Assembly (NCBI GenBank): GCA_040751985.1
Contig: JBFMFU010000072.1
Span: forward strand, 1 to 64,000
Direction: 5' to 3'
DNA length: 64,000 nt
From: Desulfoferula sp040751985
GTDB lineage: Bacteria; Desulfobacterota; Desulfarculia; Desulfarculales; Desulfarculaceae
How positions within the stretch are numbered: position 1 is the stretch's first letter; each line of letters starts with the position of its first letter. Under the pieces are notes generated by a model. It was not told the origin of the DNA, ran no database searches, and worked only from the letters and a program-made list of their open reading frames with translations. A program made the position numbers and the translations under genes. This document shows positions 7,138 through 15,597 of the stretch, piece after piece.

Positions 7138-8811
7138 ATGTCTCTACCCAGCGACGAGGTGAAAAAGGGCCTGCTGCGGGCGCCCCAGCGCTCGCTGCTG
7201 CGGGCCTTGGGCCTGGGCGAGGCCGAGATGGCCCGCCCCCTGGTGGGCATCGCCAACTCCTACAACACCGTGGTGCCCGGCCACATGCACCTGGACCGCC
7301 TGGCCCGGCTGGTGGCCGAGGGCGTGCGCCAGGCCGGCGGCACGCCCCTGGAGTTCAACACCATCGGCATCTGCGACGGCCTGGCCATGGGTCACGCGGG
7401 CATGTACGCCTCCCTGCCCAGCCGGGAGGTGGTGGCCGACAGCGTGGAGCTGATGGCCAAGGCACACGGGTTCGACGCCCTGGTGCTGGTGGCCTCCTGC
7501 GACAAGATCGTGCCCGGCATGCTCATGGCCGCCTGCCGCCTGGACCTGCCCGCGGTGATGCTCACCGGCGGTCCCATGGTGGCCGGCCGGCACCAGGGCC
7601 GCCTGGTGGACCTGATCAGCGTCTTCGAGGCCGTGGCCCAGGCCCAGAGCGGGGCCCTCTCCGCCGAGGGCCTGGCCGCCCTGGAGTGCGCGGCCTGTCC
7701 GGGGCCGGGCTCCTGCGCGGGCATGTTCACGGCCAACACCATGGCCTGCCTGGCCGAGGCCCTGGGCCTGGCCCTGCCCGGCGGGGCCACGGCCCTGGCC
7801 GAGAGCAATAGGCGGGCCGAGCTGGCCGTGGCCTCGGGCCGGGCGGCCATGGAGATGCTCACAGCCGACCGCCGGCCCTCGCAGATACTGACCAAGCTGG
7901 CCTTCGAGAACGCCTGCCGGGTGGACCTGGCCCTGGGCGGCTCCACCAACACCTGCCTGCACCTGCCGGCCATCGCCCACGAGGCGCGGGTGGACTTCAC
8001 TCTCGCCGACTTCGACCGCCTGAGCCGGACCACCCCGCACCTGGCCCTCTTGAGCCCGGCCGGCGAGCACCGCCTGGAGCACCTGGAGGCGGCCGGCGGG
8101 GTGGGCGCGGTGATGAAGGCCCTGGAGCCCATGCTGCACCTGGACTGCCCGGCGGTGGGCGGCAGCATCGCCGACTACCTGCCGCCCACCGTTTCCGAGT
8201 ACGAGGCCCTGGGCCGGCGGGTCATCGCCAGCCTGGAGGCGCCCTTGAGCCCCCAGGGCGGCCTGGCGGTGCTCAAGGGCAACCTGGCCCCGGAGGGCGG
8301 CGTGGTCAAGGCCGCGGCCGTGGCCCCGGCCATGCGCGTATTCGAAGGCCCGGCCCGGGTCTTCGAGCGCGAGGAGGAGGCGGTGGCCGCCTACCAGGCC
8401 GGGGCCATCGTCCCCGGCGAGGTGGTGGTGGTGCGCTACGAGGGGCCGGCCGGCGGGCCGGGCATGCGCGAAATGCTGGCCCTGACCGCCCTCATCGCCG
8501 GCGGCCCGCTCAACGGCCAGGTGGCCCTGGTCACCGACGGCCGCTTCTCCGGCGGCAGCCGGGGGGCGGTGATCGGCCACGTATCCCCCGAGGCCGCCGC
8601 CGGCGGGCCCCTGGCCCTGGTCCAGGACGGCGACCGCATCGCCCTGGACATCCCCGGCCGCTCCCTGTCGCTCCAGGTGGAGGACAAGGAACTGGCCGCC
8701 CGGCGCGCCGCCTGGCGGCCGCCGCAGCCCCGCTTCACCCGAGGCGCCCTGGCCCGCTACGCATCCCAAGTGGGCAGCGCGGCCCAAGGCGCCGTCCTGC
8801 AAGGAAACTAG
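7138..8811 (+). CDS. ilvD: Dihydroxy-acid dehydratase
   Basis: IlvD converts 2,3-dihydroxy-3-methylbutanoate and its ethyl homologue to the 2-keto acids of valine and isoleucine, using an Fe-S cluster and Mg2+. The 557-residue protein carries NSYNTVVPGHMHL (residues 40-52), FNTIGICDGLAMGHAGM with Cys79 and Asp80, VASCDKIVPGM with Cys121, and CPGPGSCAGMFTANTM near residue 187. The C-terminal half has GRFSGGSRGAVIGHVSPEAA. Length matches the family. The ATG at 7138 leads straight into DEVKKGLLRAPQRSLLRALG, the usual N-terminus. It is the first enzyme gene after the attenuator, and ilvB follows after 15 bases, so one mRNA for the four ilv genes is likely. Confidence 0.96.
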   Translation: MSLPSDEVKKGLLRAPQRSLLRALGLGEAEMARPLVGIANSYNTVVPGHMHLDRLARLVAEGVRQAGGTPLEFNTIGICDGLAMGHAGMYASLPSREVVADSVELMAKAHGFDALVLVASCDKIVPGMLMAACRLDLPAVMLTGGPMVAGRHQGRLVDLISVFEAVAQAQSGALSAEGLAALECAACPGPGSCAGMFTANTMACLAEALGLALPGGATALAESNRRAELAVASGRAAMEMLTADRRPSQILTKLAFENACRVDLALGGSTNTCLHLPAIAHEARVDFTLADFDRLSRTTPHLALLSPAGEHRLEHLEAAGGVGAVMKALEPMLHLDCPAVGGSIADYLPPTVSEYEALGRRVIASLEAPLSPQGGLAVLKGNLAPEGGVVKAAAVAPAMRVFEGPARVFEREEEAVAAYQAGAIVPGEVVVVRYEGPAGGPGMREMLALTALIAGGPLNGQVALVTDGRFSGGSRGAVIGHVSPEAAAGGPLALVQDGDRIALDIPGRSLSLQVEDKELAARRAAWRPPQPRFTRGALARYASQVGSAAQGAVLQGN

Positions 8812-8826
8812 ACGAGGAATAGGCAA

Positions 8827-10581
8827 ATGAACACGCCAGCCAAACCCATGGATCCGCAGCAGCACGGCCTGCAGTTCACCGGCGCCGACGCGGTGGTGGC
8901 CGGCCTGAAGCACCAGGGCGTGGACATGATCTTCGGCATGATCGGCGGTCAGATCATGCCGGTCTACGACGCCCTGTTCAAGGACGGCGGCATCAAGCAC
9001 ATCATCGTGGGCCACGAGCAAGGCGCGGCCCACATGGCCGAGGGCTACGCCCGCGCCACCGGCAAGGTGGGGGTGGTCTTGACCACCTCCGGCCCCGGCG
9101 CCACTAACCTGGTCACCGGCCTGGCCGACGCCTTCATGGACTCCACGCCCATGGTGGCCATCACCGGACAGGTGTCCTCGGGGCTGCTGGGCAACGACGC
9201 CTTTCAAGAGGCCGACATGCGCGGCATCACCATGCCCATCACCAAGCACAACTACCAGATCAACAGCGTGGAGGAGCTGCCCGAGGTGTTGGCCGAGGCC
9301 CTGTTCGTGGCCCTGTCCGGCCGGCCGGGGCCGGTGCTCATAGACCTGCCCAAGGACGTGGCCGTGGCCGCCTGCTCCCGGGCCCTGGCCGTGCCCTGCG
9401 CGCCCACCGGCTACAAGCCGCCCTACCGGGGCCACCCCCTGCAGATCGGCCGCGCCCTGAAGATGCTCCAGAAAGCCCGGCGGCCGGTGATCCTGGCCGG
9501 CGGCGGCGTGGTCAGCGCCGGGGCCCACGAGGAGCTCAAGGACCTGGCCGAGACCGCCGGCATCCCGGTGACCACCAGCCTGATGGGCCTGGGCGCCCTG
9601 CCCGCGGACCACCCGCTGTTCCTGGGCATGCCCGGCATGCACGGCACCGGTTACGCCAACCTGGCCCTGTACCACGCCGACGCGATCCTCTGCGTGGGCA
9701 CCCGCCTGGACGACCGCATCACCGGCAAGCTGGAGGCCTTCGCGCCCTCGGCCGCCTTCATCCACGTGGACGTGGACGCCAGCGAGATAGGCAAGAACCT
9801 GCCCTGCGCGGTGCCCATCGTGGGCGACGCCAAGCCGGTCCTAAAGGCCCTGGCCCAGGGCGCGGCGGACTGGGAGACCAAGCCCGACTACCAGCCCTGG
9901 CACCAGCGCATCGAGGGCTGGAAGAAGCGCTACCCCATGACCTATGTTGATCCCCCCGGCGAGCTGGCCCCCCAGCGGGTGGTGGAGACCCTGGGCCGCA
10001 TGCTGCCCGAGGAGGCCATCATCGTCACCGGCGTGGGCCAGCACCAGATGTACACCGCCCAGTTCTATCCCTTCCGCCGGCCGCGCACCCTGATCACCAG
10101 CGGCGGCCTGGGCACCATGGGCTTCGGCCTGCCCGCGGCCATCGGCGCCAAGCTGGGCCGGCCCGAGACCGAGGTGTTTTTGATCGACGGCGACGGCTCC
10201 TTCCTGATGACCATCCAGGAGCTGGCCACGGCGGTGCGCTACCGGGTGCCGGTGGTGGCGGTGATACTCAACAACAACTTCCTGGGCATGGTGCGCCAGT
10301 GGCAGGAGCTGTTCTACGATAAGCGCCTGGCCGAGACCGACCTGCAGCCCCCGCCCTACGCCCAGGTGGCCCAGGCCTTCGGCGGCCTGGGACGCGAGGT
10401 GACCAGCGCCGAGGAGCTGGAGCCGGCCCTGGCCTGGGCCCGGCGGGAGGCGGCCGCCAAGCGCCTGCCGGTGGTGCTGGACGTGGCCGTGCAGCGCGAC
10501 GCCCTGGTGCTGCCCATGGTGCCGCCGGGCGGGGCCAACGCCGAGTTCATCCCCTGCCCCGGACAGGAGAAGGAAGACTAG
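8827..10581 (+). CDS. ilvB: Acetolactate synthase, large (catalytic) subunit
   Basis: This 584-residue ThDP enzyme condenses pyruvate with pyruvate or 2-ketobutyrate, the first common step of valine, leucine and isoleucine synthesis. Visible motifs are the catalytic Glu in VGHEQGAAHMAEGYAR (residues about 60-75), TSGPGATNLVTGLADA, and the ThDP/Mg2+ motif GDGSFLMTIQELATA ending in NNNFLGMVRQW near residues 455-495. The central FAD-binding domain is present. It has a slightly extended, unconserved N-terminus (MNTPAKPMDPQQHG) and ends with a short polar tail. The small subunit gene starts 3 bases after the stop, so the two subunits are probably made stoichiometrically. Confidence 0.96.
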   Translation: MNTPAKPMDPQQHGLQFTGADAVVAGLKHQGVDMIFGMIGGQIMPVYDALFKDGGIKHIIVGHEQGAAHMAEGYARATGKVGVVLTTSGPGATNLVTGLADAFMDSTPMVAITGQVSSGLLGNDAFQEADMRGITMPITKHNYQINSVEELPEVLAEALFVALSGRPGPVLIDLPKDVAVAACSRALAVPCAPTGYKPPYRGHPLQIGRALKMLQKARRPVILAGGGVVSAGAHEELKDLAETAGIPVTTSLMGLGALPADHPLFLGMPGMHGTGYANLALYHADAILCVGTRLDDRITGKLEAFAPSAAFIHVDVDASEIGKNLPCAVPIVGDAKPVLKALAQGAADWETKPDYQPWHQRIEGWKKRYPMTYVDPPGELAPQRVVETLGRMLPEEAIIVTGVGQHQMYTAQFYPFRRPRTLITSGGLGTMGFGLPAAIGAKLGRPETEVFLIDGDGSFLMTIQELATAVRYRVPVVAVILNNNFLGMVRQWQELFYDKRLAETDLQPPPYAQVAQAFGGLGREVTSAEELEPALAWARREAAAKRLPVVLDVAVQRDALVLPMVPPGGANAEFIPCPGQEKED

Positions 10582-10584
10582 GCC

Positions 10585-11169
10585 ATGGAAAGCATAAGCC
10601 CCATATCGGTGCTGGTGCGTAACGAGACCGGGGTCCTCTCCCGGGTCTCGGGGCTGTTCGCCCGCCGCGGCTTCAACATCCACTCCCTGGCCGTGGGCGA
10701 GACCGACAACCCCCAGGTCAGCCGCATCAGCGTGGTGGTGGCCGGCGACCCGCCCATCATCGAACAGGTGGTCAAGCAGCTTCGGCGCCTGGTGAGCGTG
10801 ATCAAGGTCAGCGACCTCACGGACAAGCCTAGGGTGGAGCGTGGCCTGGCCCTGCTCAAGGTCAAGGCCGAGCCGGCCCAGCGCGGCGAGCTGCTGCAAC
10901 TGGTGAACGTGTTCCGGGCCCGGGTGGACCACGTGGACAATGAGTGCCTGATCCTGGAGGTAACCGGCAACCGGGAGAAAGTGGAGGCCTTCATCGACAT
11001 CATGCGGCCCCACGGCATCCTGGAGATGGCCCGCACCGGCCAGATCGCCATGGCCCGCGGCCGCGGGCCCATGGCCGACTACTGGGCCGCCGGCGCCCTG
11101 GAGCCGGCCGATGAGGAGGCCACCTTCAACCTGAGCCGCACCGGCGACCCCAACTGGGACCAAGAGTAA
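10585..11169 (+). CDS. ilvN: Acetolactate synthase, small (regulatory) subunit
   Basis: The 194-residue IlvN/IlvH-type protein has an N-terminal ACT domain (SVLVRNETGVLSRVSGLFARRGFN, written here in two parts: SVLVRNETGVLS, RVSGLFARRGFN; residues 8-31) followed by a second ACT-like domain ending in RPHGILEMARTGQIAMARG. It binds valine and confers feedback inhibition on IlvB. A 35-residue acidic tail after the second domain is longer than in E. coli IlvH, but common in related bacteria. It lies 3 bases downstream of ilvB and 31 bases upstream of ilvC, within one transcription unit. Confidence 0.95.
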   Translation: MESISPISVLVRNETGVLSRVSGLFARRGFNIHSLAVGETDNPQVSRISVVVAGDPPIIEQVVKQLRRLVSVIKVSDLTDKPRVERGLALLKVKAEPAQRGELLQLVNVFRARVDHVDNECLILEVTGNREKVEAFIDIMRPHGILEMARTGQIAMARGRGPMADYWAAGALEPADEEATFNLSRTGDPNWDQE

Positions 11170-11200
11170 ACCACGCCCTTTTACGGGAGGAGACAAAGCA

Positions 11201-12196
11201 ATGAGCCTGAACATTTATTATCAGAAAGACTGCGACCTGAACCTCTTGAGCAGCTACACCATCTGCGTGCTGGGCTACGGCAGCCAGGGCCGGGCCCATG
11301 CCCGCAACCTGGCCGACAGCGGCTGCCGGGTGGTGGTGGGCCTGCGCGAGAAGTCCTGGAGCTGGGACCTGGTCAAGGGCGACGGCCTGGAGCCGGTGGA
11401 GGTGAGCCAGGCGGTGCGCCAGGCGGACATCATCTGCTTCCTGCTGCCCGACCCGGCGCAGCCGGGGGTGTACCAGAACGTGGTGGCGCCCAATATGAAG
11501 CCCGAGGCCACGCTACTCTTTGCCCACGGCTTCAACCTGCACTACGGCCAGATCGCCCCGCCGCCGGAGGTGGACGTGATCATGGTGGCTCCCAAGGGTC
11601 CGGGCAAGCTGGTGCGCGACCTCTACGAGCAGGGCCAGGGCGTGCCCTGCCTGTTGGCCGTGGCCCAGGACGCCAGCGGCCAGGCCAAGCAGAAGGCCCT
11701 GGCCTACGCCGCCGGCATCGGCGGGGCCCGGGCCGGGGTCATCGAGACCAGCTTCGCCGAGGAGACCGAGACCGACCTGTTCGGCGAGCAGGCCGTGCTC
11801 TGCGGCGGGCTCAGCGCCTTGATGAAGGCCGGCTTCGAGACCCTGGTGGAGGCGGGCTACGCCCCGGAGATGGCCTACTTCGAGTGCATCCACGAGATGA
11901 AGCTGATCATCGACCTCATCTACCAGGGCGGCCTCAAGAAAATGCGCCGCTTCATCAGCGACACGGCCAAGTACGGCGACATCACCCGCGGGCCCCGCGT
12001 GGTGGACGAGTACGTGAAAGAGGAGATGGGCGAGATCCTGGCCGAGATCAAGGACGGCCGCTTCGCCCGGGAGTGGATCCTGGAGAACCAGGCCAACCGC
12101 CCGGTGTACAACGCCCTGCTCCGGGCCGACGAGGGGCACCAACTGGAGGAGGTGGGCGCCCGCCTGCGCTCCATGATGGGTTGGCTGGAAGATTAG
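11201..12196 (+). CDS. ilvC: Ketol-acid reductoisomerase (class I)
   Basis: IlvC isomerises and reduces acetolactate or acetohydroxybutyrate with NADPH and Mg2+. The 331-residue protein is the short class I form. It has the Rossmann motif GYGSQGRAHARNLADSG (residues 25-41), a cofactor loop GLREKSWSW whose Arg and Ser residues usually select NADPH, VAPKGPGKLVRDLYEQG, and the knotted all-helical domain with ETETDLFGEQAVLCGG and FECIHEMKLIIDLIYQGG, which provide the acidic metal ligands. The start has GGGAGGAG about 9 bases upstream. It is the last ilv gene; about 290 bases then separate it from leuA. Confidence 0.96.
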   Translation: MSLNIYYQKDCDLNLLSSYTICVLGYGSQGRAHARNLADSGCRVVVGLREKSWSWDLVKGDGLEPVEVSQAVRQADIICFLLPDPAQPGVYQNVVAPNMKPEATLLFAHGFNLHYGQIAPPPEVDVIMVAPKGPGKLVRDLYEQGQGVPCLLAVAQDASGQAKQKALAYAAGIGGARAGVIETSFAEETETDLFGEQAVLCGGLSALMKAGFETLVEAGYAPEMAYFECIHEMKLIIDLIYQGGLKKMRRFISDTAKYGDITRGPRVVDEYVKEEMGEILAEIKDGRFAREWILENQANRPVYNALLRADEGHQLEEVGARLRSMMGWLED

Positions 12197-12489
12197 CCCG
12201 GATATTTCATGAGGGCTGAGCGGTATCGTTATCTAGGCTTTATTCAAGCGGTGGTTAGGGAAAATCTTTGTAATCGGCAGGGCATGGTTTGCACCACGGC
12301 CCGGCACAGCCAGCCGCCGGCAGACAAGGCGTCTAGCGAGCGAGGGCCGCAGGCGTAGCTGAAACTACGTCGAGGCCCGAGCGAAGCCAGCAACGCAGTA
12401 TGCCGGGGGCTGGCGAAGCCGGCCGCCGGGCGGCCGCACATAAAGGAGGACTTTGCTGCCATGGGGATTTAACGCTTCGAGACAACGAG
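12197..12489 (+). other. Gap between ilvC and leuA
   Basis: The first part is AT-rich and gene-free. Positions 12286-12422 are copy 1 of a structured repeat element. A strong Shine-Dalgarno (AAAGGAGGA, 12442-12450) follows, and an ATG at 12461 opens a three-codon frame (ATG GGG ATT TAA). I see no leucine-rich leader peptide here, unlike in front of ilvD. Confidence 0.6.
12286..12422 (+). repeat. Structured intergenic element, copy 1 (upstream of leuA)
   Basis: This 137-bp sequence aligns end to end with 50797-50933. Its ends pair: CCGGC-ACA-GCCAGCC from 12301 with GGCTGGC-GAA-GCCGG ending at 12422. A central hairpin has inner stem CGTAG (12354-12358)/CTACG (12365-12369) with loop CTGAAA, and outer stem GGGCC (12344-12348)/GGCCC (12374-12378). 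Copy 2 changes both sides of two pairs and keeps the pairing, so the fold appears selected. Both copies have the same orientation relative to the next gene. It could be an RNA element, a leader, or a small mobile repeat; I cannot tell which. Confidence 0.75.
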
Positions 12490-14022
12490 GTGAAGGTATT
12501 CGACACCACCCTGCGCGACGGCGAGCAGATGCCGGGCCTGGCCTTTTCCGTGGAGCAAAAGCTGGCCCTGGCCCAGCGCCTGGACCAGTTGGGGGTGGAC
12601 GTGATCGAGGCGGGCTTCCCGGTGAACTCGCCCGAGGAGGCCGAGGCAATGCGCCGCATCGCCGGCGAGGTGGGCTGCACGGTCTGCGGCATGGCCCGGG
12701 CCGTGCCCACGGACGTGGCGGCGGTGATCGCCAGCGGGGCGGGCATGGTGGACGTGATCTGCTCCACCAGCCCCATCCACATGCAGGCGGCCTCCCGCAG
12801 CACGCCCCAGCAGGTGCTAGCCCAGAGCGTGGCCGCAATGGCCCAGGTCAAGGACGCCGGCCGCCTGGCCATGTTCACGCCCATGGACGCCACCCGCAGC
12901 GAGCTGCCCTTTTTGCGCGAGGTCTGCGCGGCGGCGGCCGAGGCCGGGGCGGACTGGATCGGCCTGACCGACACGGTGGGGGTGGCCACGCCCAGCTCCA
13001 TCGCGGCCATGGTGCGGGCGGTCCGGGAGGCGGTGCGCCTGCCCCTGTCCATCCATTGCCACGACGACTTCGGCCTGGCCACGGCCAACACCCTGGCCGG
13101 GGTGGAGGCCGGTGCCCAGATGGTCCAGGTCTGTCTGGGCGGCCTGGGCGAGCGGGCGGGCAACGCGGCCCTGGAGGAGGTGGTGATGGCCCTCGCCTGC
13201 CTGCACGGCCTGCGCACCAACGTAGAGGCCAGCCGCCTGTACCAGGCCAGCCGCTTCCTGGAGCGGCTCAGCGGGGTGGCCGTGGCGCCCAACAAGCCGG
13301 TGGTGGGTTCTAACGCCTTCGCCCACGAGAGCGGCATCCACGCCGCGGGCATGAGCCGCGACCAGCGGGCCTTCGAGCCCGGCCTGATGACCCCGGAGAT
13401 GGTGGGCCACCATCGCCGCCTGGTGGTGGGCAAGCACGCGGGCAAGCACGGCATCCAGCAGGCCCTTAAAGAGGCCGGCCTGGAGGCAAACCCCGAGGAG
13501 CTGGCCGAGATCACCAGCCGGGTGCGCAGCCTGGGGGCCAAGGGCAAGCAGGTGATGAGCGCCGACCTGTTCGCCATCGCCGAAAGCGTTATGGCCGATA
13601 CACCTACAAACCTTCGTGCTATAGTATTACAGCAATTGGTGGTGACCACCGGCGACAAGATGGAGCCCACGGCCACCATAGTGGCCCAGGTGCGCGGCCA
13701 GAGCCGGGTGGAGGCGCAGACCGGGGTGGGGCCGGTGGACGCCGCCTGCCGGGCCGTGCGGCGCATGCTGGGCGGCGAGCCGGTGGTGGAGATAGCCGAA
13801 TACCACGTGGATGCGGTCACCGGCGGCAGCGACGCCACGGTGCGGGTGAGCATCACGGTCAGCGACGACAGCGGCCGCCGGGCCAGCGCCCAGGCCGCCC
13901 ACGTGGACATCGTGCGCGCCTCGGTGGAGGCCCTGATCGCCGCCATAAACCACTTGATCCGCCTGCGCAGCCGGGCGAGCCAGGGCGCGGAGAAAACAGC
14001 CGAACATGCCTACGTTGCTTGA
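12490..14022 (+). CDS. leuA: 2-isopropylmalate synthase
   Basis: LeuA condenses 2-ketoisovalerate with acetyl-CoA, the first committed step to leucine. From GTG 12490 the 510-residue protein starts MKVFDTTLRDGEQMPG, the TIM-barrel signature with the catalytic Arg-Asp. HCHDDFGLATAN carries the metal His pair, and NAFAHESGIHAAG lies near residue 280. After about residue 380 comes a LeuA_dimer regulatory domain (LQQLVVTTGDKMEPTATI onward) that binds leucine. The start is awkward: the strong ribosome-binding site at 12442-12450 points to ATG 12461, which is one base out of frame and stops after three codons. GTG 12490 has no good site of its own. Citramalate or homocitrate synthase is possible by homology alone, but the leuCDB neighbours favour LeuA. 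It overlaps leuC by 17 bases. Confidence 0.9.
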   Translation: MKVFDTTLRDGEQMPGLAFSVEQKLALAQRLDQLGVDVIEAGFPVNSPEEAEAMRRIAGEVGCTVCGMARAVPTDVAAVIASGAGMVDVICSTSPIHMQAASRSTPQQVLAQSVAAMAQVKDAGRLAMFTPMDATRSELPFLREVCAAAAEAGADWIGLTDTVGVATPSSIAAMVRAVREAVRLPLSIHCHDDFGLATANTLAGVEAGAQMVQVCLGGLGERAGNAALEEVVMALACLHGLRTNVEASRLYQASRFLERLSGVAVAPNKPVVGSNAFAHESGIHAAGMSRDQRAFEPGLMTPEMVGHHRRLVVGKHAGKHGIQQALKEAGLEANPEELAEITSRVRSLGAKGKQVMSADLFAIAESVMADTPTNLRAIVLQQLVVTTGDKMEPTATIVAQVRGQSRVEAQTGVGPVDAACRAVRRMLGGEPVVEIAEYHVDAVTGGSDATVRVSITVSDDSGRRASAQAAHVDIVRASVEALIAAINHLIRLRSRASQGAEKTAEHAYVA

Positions 14023-15403
14023 CAAGATCTGGAAGAGCCACGTCGTGCGGCCCGGCAACGGCCAGCCGGACCTGCTCTACATCGACCGCCACTTGGTGCA
14101 CGAGGTCACCTCGCCCCAGGCCTTCGAGGGCCTGCGCAAGGCCGGCCGCAAGGTGCGCCGGCCGGAGTTGACCTTCGCGGTCTGCGACCACGTGGTATCC
14201 ACGGAAAACCGCGACCGGCCCCTGGCCGACGCGATCGCCGAGGAACAGCTGACGGCCATGGAGACCAACGCCGCGGCCACCAAGATCACCTACTTCGGCC
14301 AGACCGACCCCCACCAGGGCGTGATCCACGTGACCATGCCCGAGCTGGGCCTGATCCTGCCCGGCCAGGTGGTGGTGGCCGGCGACAGCCACACCGCCAC
14401 CCACGGCGCCCTGGGGGCCCTGGCCTTCGGCGTGGGCACCAGCGAGGTGGAGCACGTGCTGGCCACCCAGACCCTGCCCCAGGACCGGCCGCGCAGCCTG
14501 GCCCTGCACGTGGAGGGCGAGCTGCCCAAGGGTTGCGGGGCCAAGGACCTGATCCTGCGGGCCATCGGCCAACTGGGCACCGCCGGGGGCACCGGCTGCG
14601 CCGTCGAGTACCTGGGCCCGGCCATCCGCGGCCTGACCATGGAAGGCCGCCTGACCGTGTGCAACATGAGCATCGAGTGCGGGGCCAAGTCCGGCATGAT
14701 CGCCCCGGACGAGACCCTCTACGCCTGGCTGCAGGGCCGGCCCTACGCGCCCAGCGGCTCGGACTGGCAGCAGGCTCTGGTCTACTGGCAGAGCCTGCCC
14801 AGCGACAAGGGCGCCCGCTACGACCGCGAGGAGACCGTGGAGCTGAGCGGCCTGGAGCCCCTGACCACCTGGGGCACCAACCCCGGCCAGGTGGCCCCGG
14901 TGAGCGGCACGGCGCCGGACCCGGCGGCCATGGCCGACCCGGACCAGGCCAAGGAGGCGGCCCAGGCCCTGGAGTTCATGGACCTGAGGCCCGGCCAGGC
15001 CCTGAGCCAGGTGCCCATCGACTGGGTGTTCATCGGCTCCTGCACCAACGGCCGCTTGGAGGACCTGACCGAGGCCGCGGCCGTCCTGCGCGGGCGCAAG
15101 GTGGCGCCGGGGATCATCGCCCTGGTGGTGCCCGGCTCCATGCAGGTCAAGGCCCAGGCCGAGGCCGCGGGCCTGGACCGGGTGTTCACCCAGGCCGGCT
15201 GCCAGTGGCGGCTGCCGGGCTGCTCCATGTGCCTGGCCATGAACCCGGACGTGCTGCCGGCCGGCGCCCGCTGCGCCTCCACCAGCAACCGCAACTTCAA
15301 GCACCGCCAGGGCCAGGGCGGCCGCACCCATCTGTGCAGCCCGGCCACGGCCGCGGCCAGCGCCGTCAAGGGCCGCCTGAGCGACCCGCGGGAGTTCATG
15401 TAG
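14006..15403 (+). CDS. leuC: 3-isopropylmalate dehydratase, large subunit
   Basis: LeuC is the 4Fe-4S-carrying subunit of isopropylmalate isomerase. The 465-residue protein begins MPTLLDKIWKSHVV, typical for the bacterial form. It has AGDSHTATHGALGALAFGVG, SIECGAKSGMIAPDE, and the cluster cysteines in FIGSCTNGRLEDL (residue about 344) and PGCSMCLAMNPD (about 404 and 407). Substrate residues near STSNRNFKHRQG are intact. Its ATG lies inside the last codons of leuA (17-base overlap), so translation is likely coupled. A putative terminator and 194 bases separate it from leuD. Confidence 0.95.
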   Translation: MPTLLDKIWKSHVVRPGNGQPDLLYIDRHLVHEVTSPQAFEGLRKAGRKVRRPELTFAVCDHVVSTENRDRPLADAIAEEQLTAMETNAAATKITYFGQTDPHQGVIHVTMPELGLILPGQVVVAGDSHTATHGALGALAFGVGTSEVEHVLATQTLPQDRPRSLALHVEGELPKGCGAKDLILRAIGQLGTAGGTGCAVEYLGPAIRGLTMEGRLTVCNMSIECGAKSGMIAPDETLYAWLQGRPYAPSGSDWQQALVYWQSLPSDKGARYDREETVELSGLEPLTTWGTNPGQVAPVSGTAPDPAAMADPDQAKEAAQALEFMDLRPGQALSQVPIDWVFIGSCTNGRLEDLTEAAAVLRGRKVAPGIIALVVPGSMQVKAQAEAAGLDRVFTQAGCQWRLPGCSMCLAMNPDVLPAGARCASTSNRNFKHRQGQGGRTHLCSPATAAASAVKGRLSDPREFM

Positions 15404-15495
15404 AGCCGGCGCGGGGCGGGGCCAGAGAAGTGATAAGCATCTTCTACATGGGGGCGGGGATCATACCCGCTTGCCCAGGATGAGGCGCCGGAACA

Positions 15496-15521
15496 GGGAG
15501 GGGACAACCCCCTCCCCTTTT
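15496..15521 (+). terminator. Possible terminator or attenuator between leuC and leuD
   Basis: GGGAGGGG (15496-15503) pairs with CCCCTCCC (15509-15516) around ACAAC, followed by CTTTTG. It lies inside the leu cluster, so it may lower leuD-leuB expression or mark a second transcript; the T-run is short. Confidence 0.55.
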
Positions 15522-15597
15522 GCGCGAATTGATGTAACCTTAGCCTTGCTTGCCTAGCCTGCCCAGAAAACCACCCCACCCGGGAGAACAGACGCCC

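Noticed and set aside
7144..9765. An 873-codon open frame on the minus strand, opposite ilvD and ilvB
   Set aside because: It runs antisense through two conserved enzymes, has a low-complexity Gly/His/Gln/Val product and no family match. High third-position GC suppresses stop codons on the opposite strand; the same applies to 46394-48388 and 4677-6506.
15430..15483. A 17-codon frame with four Ile codons before the leuC-leuD hairpin, possible leader peptide
   Set aside because: It has no leucine codons and no clear ribosome-binding site. Leucine codons would be expected for control of leuD-leuB.
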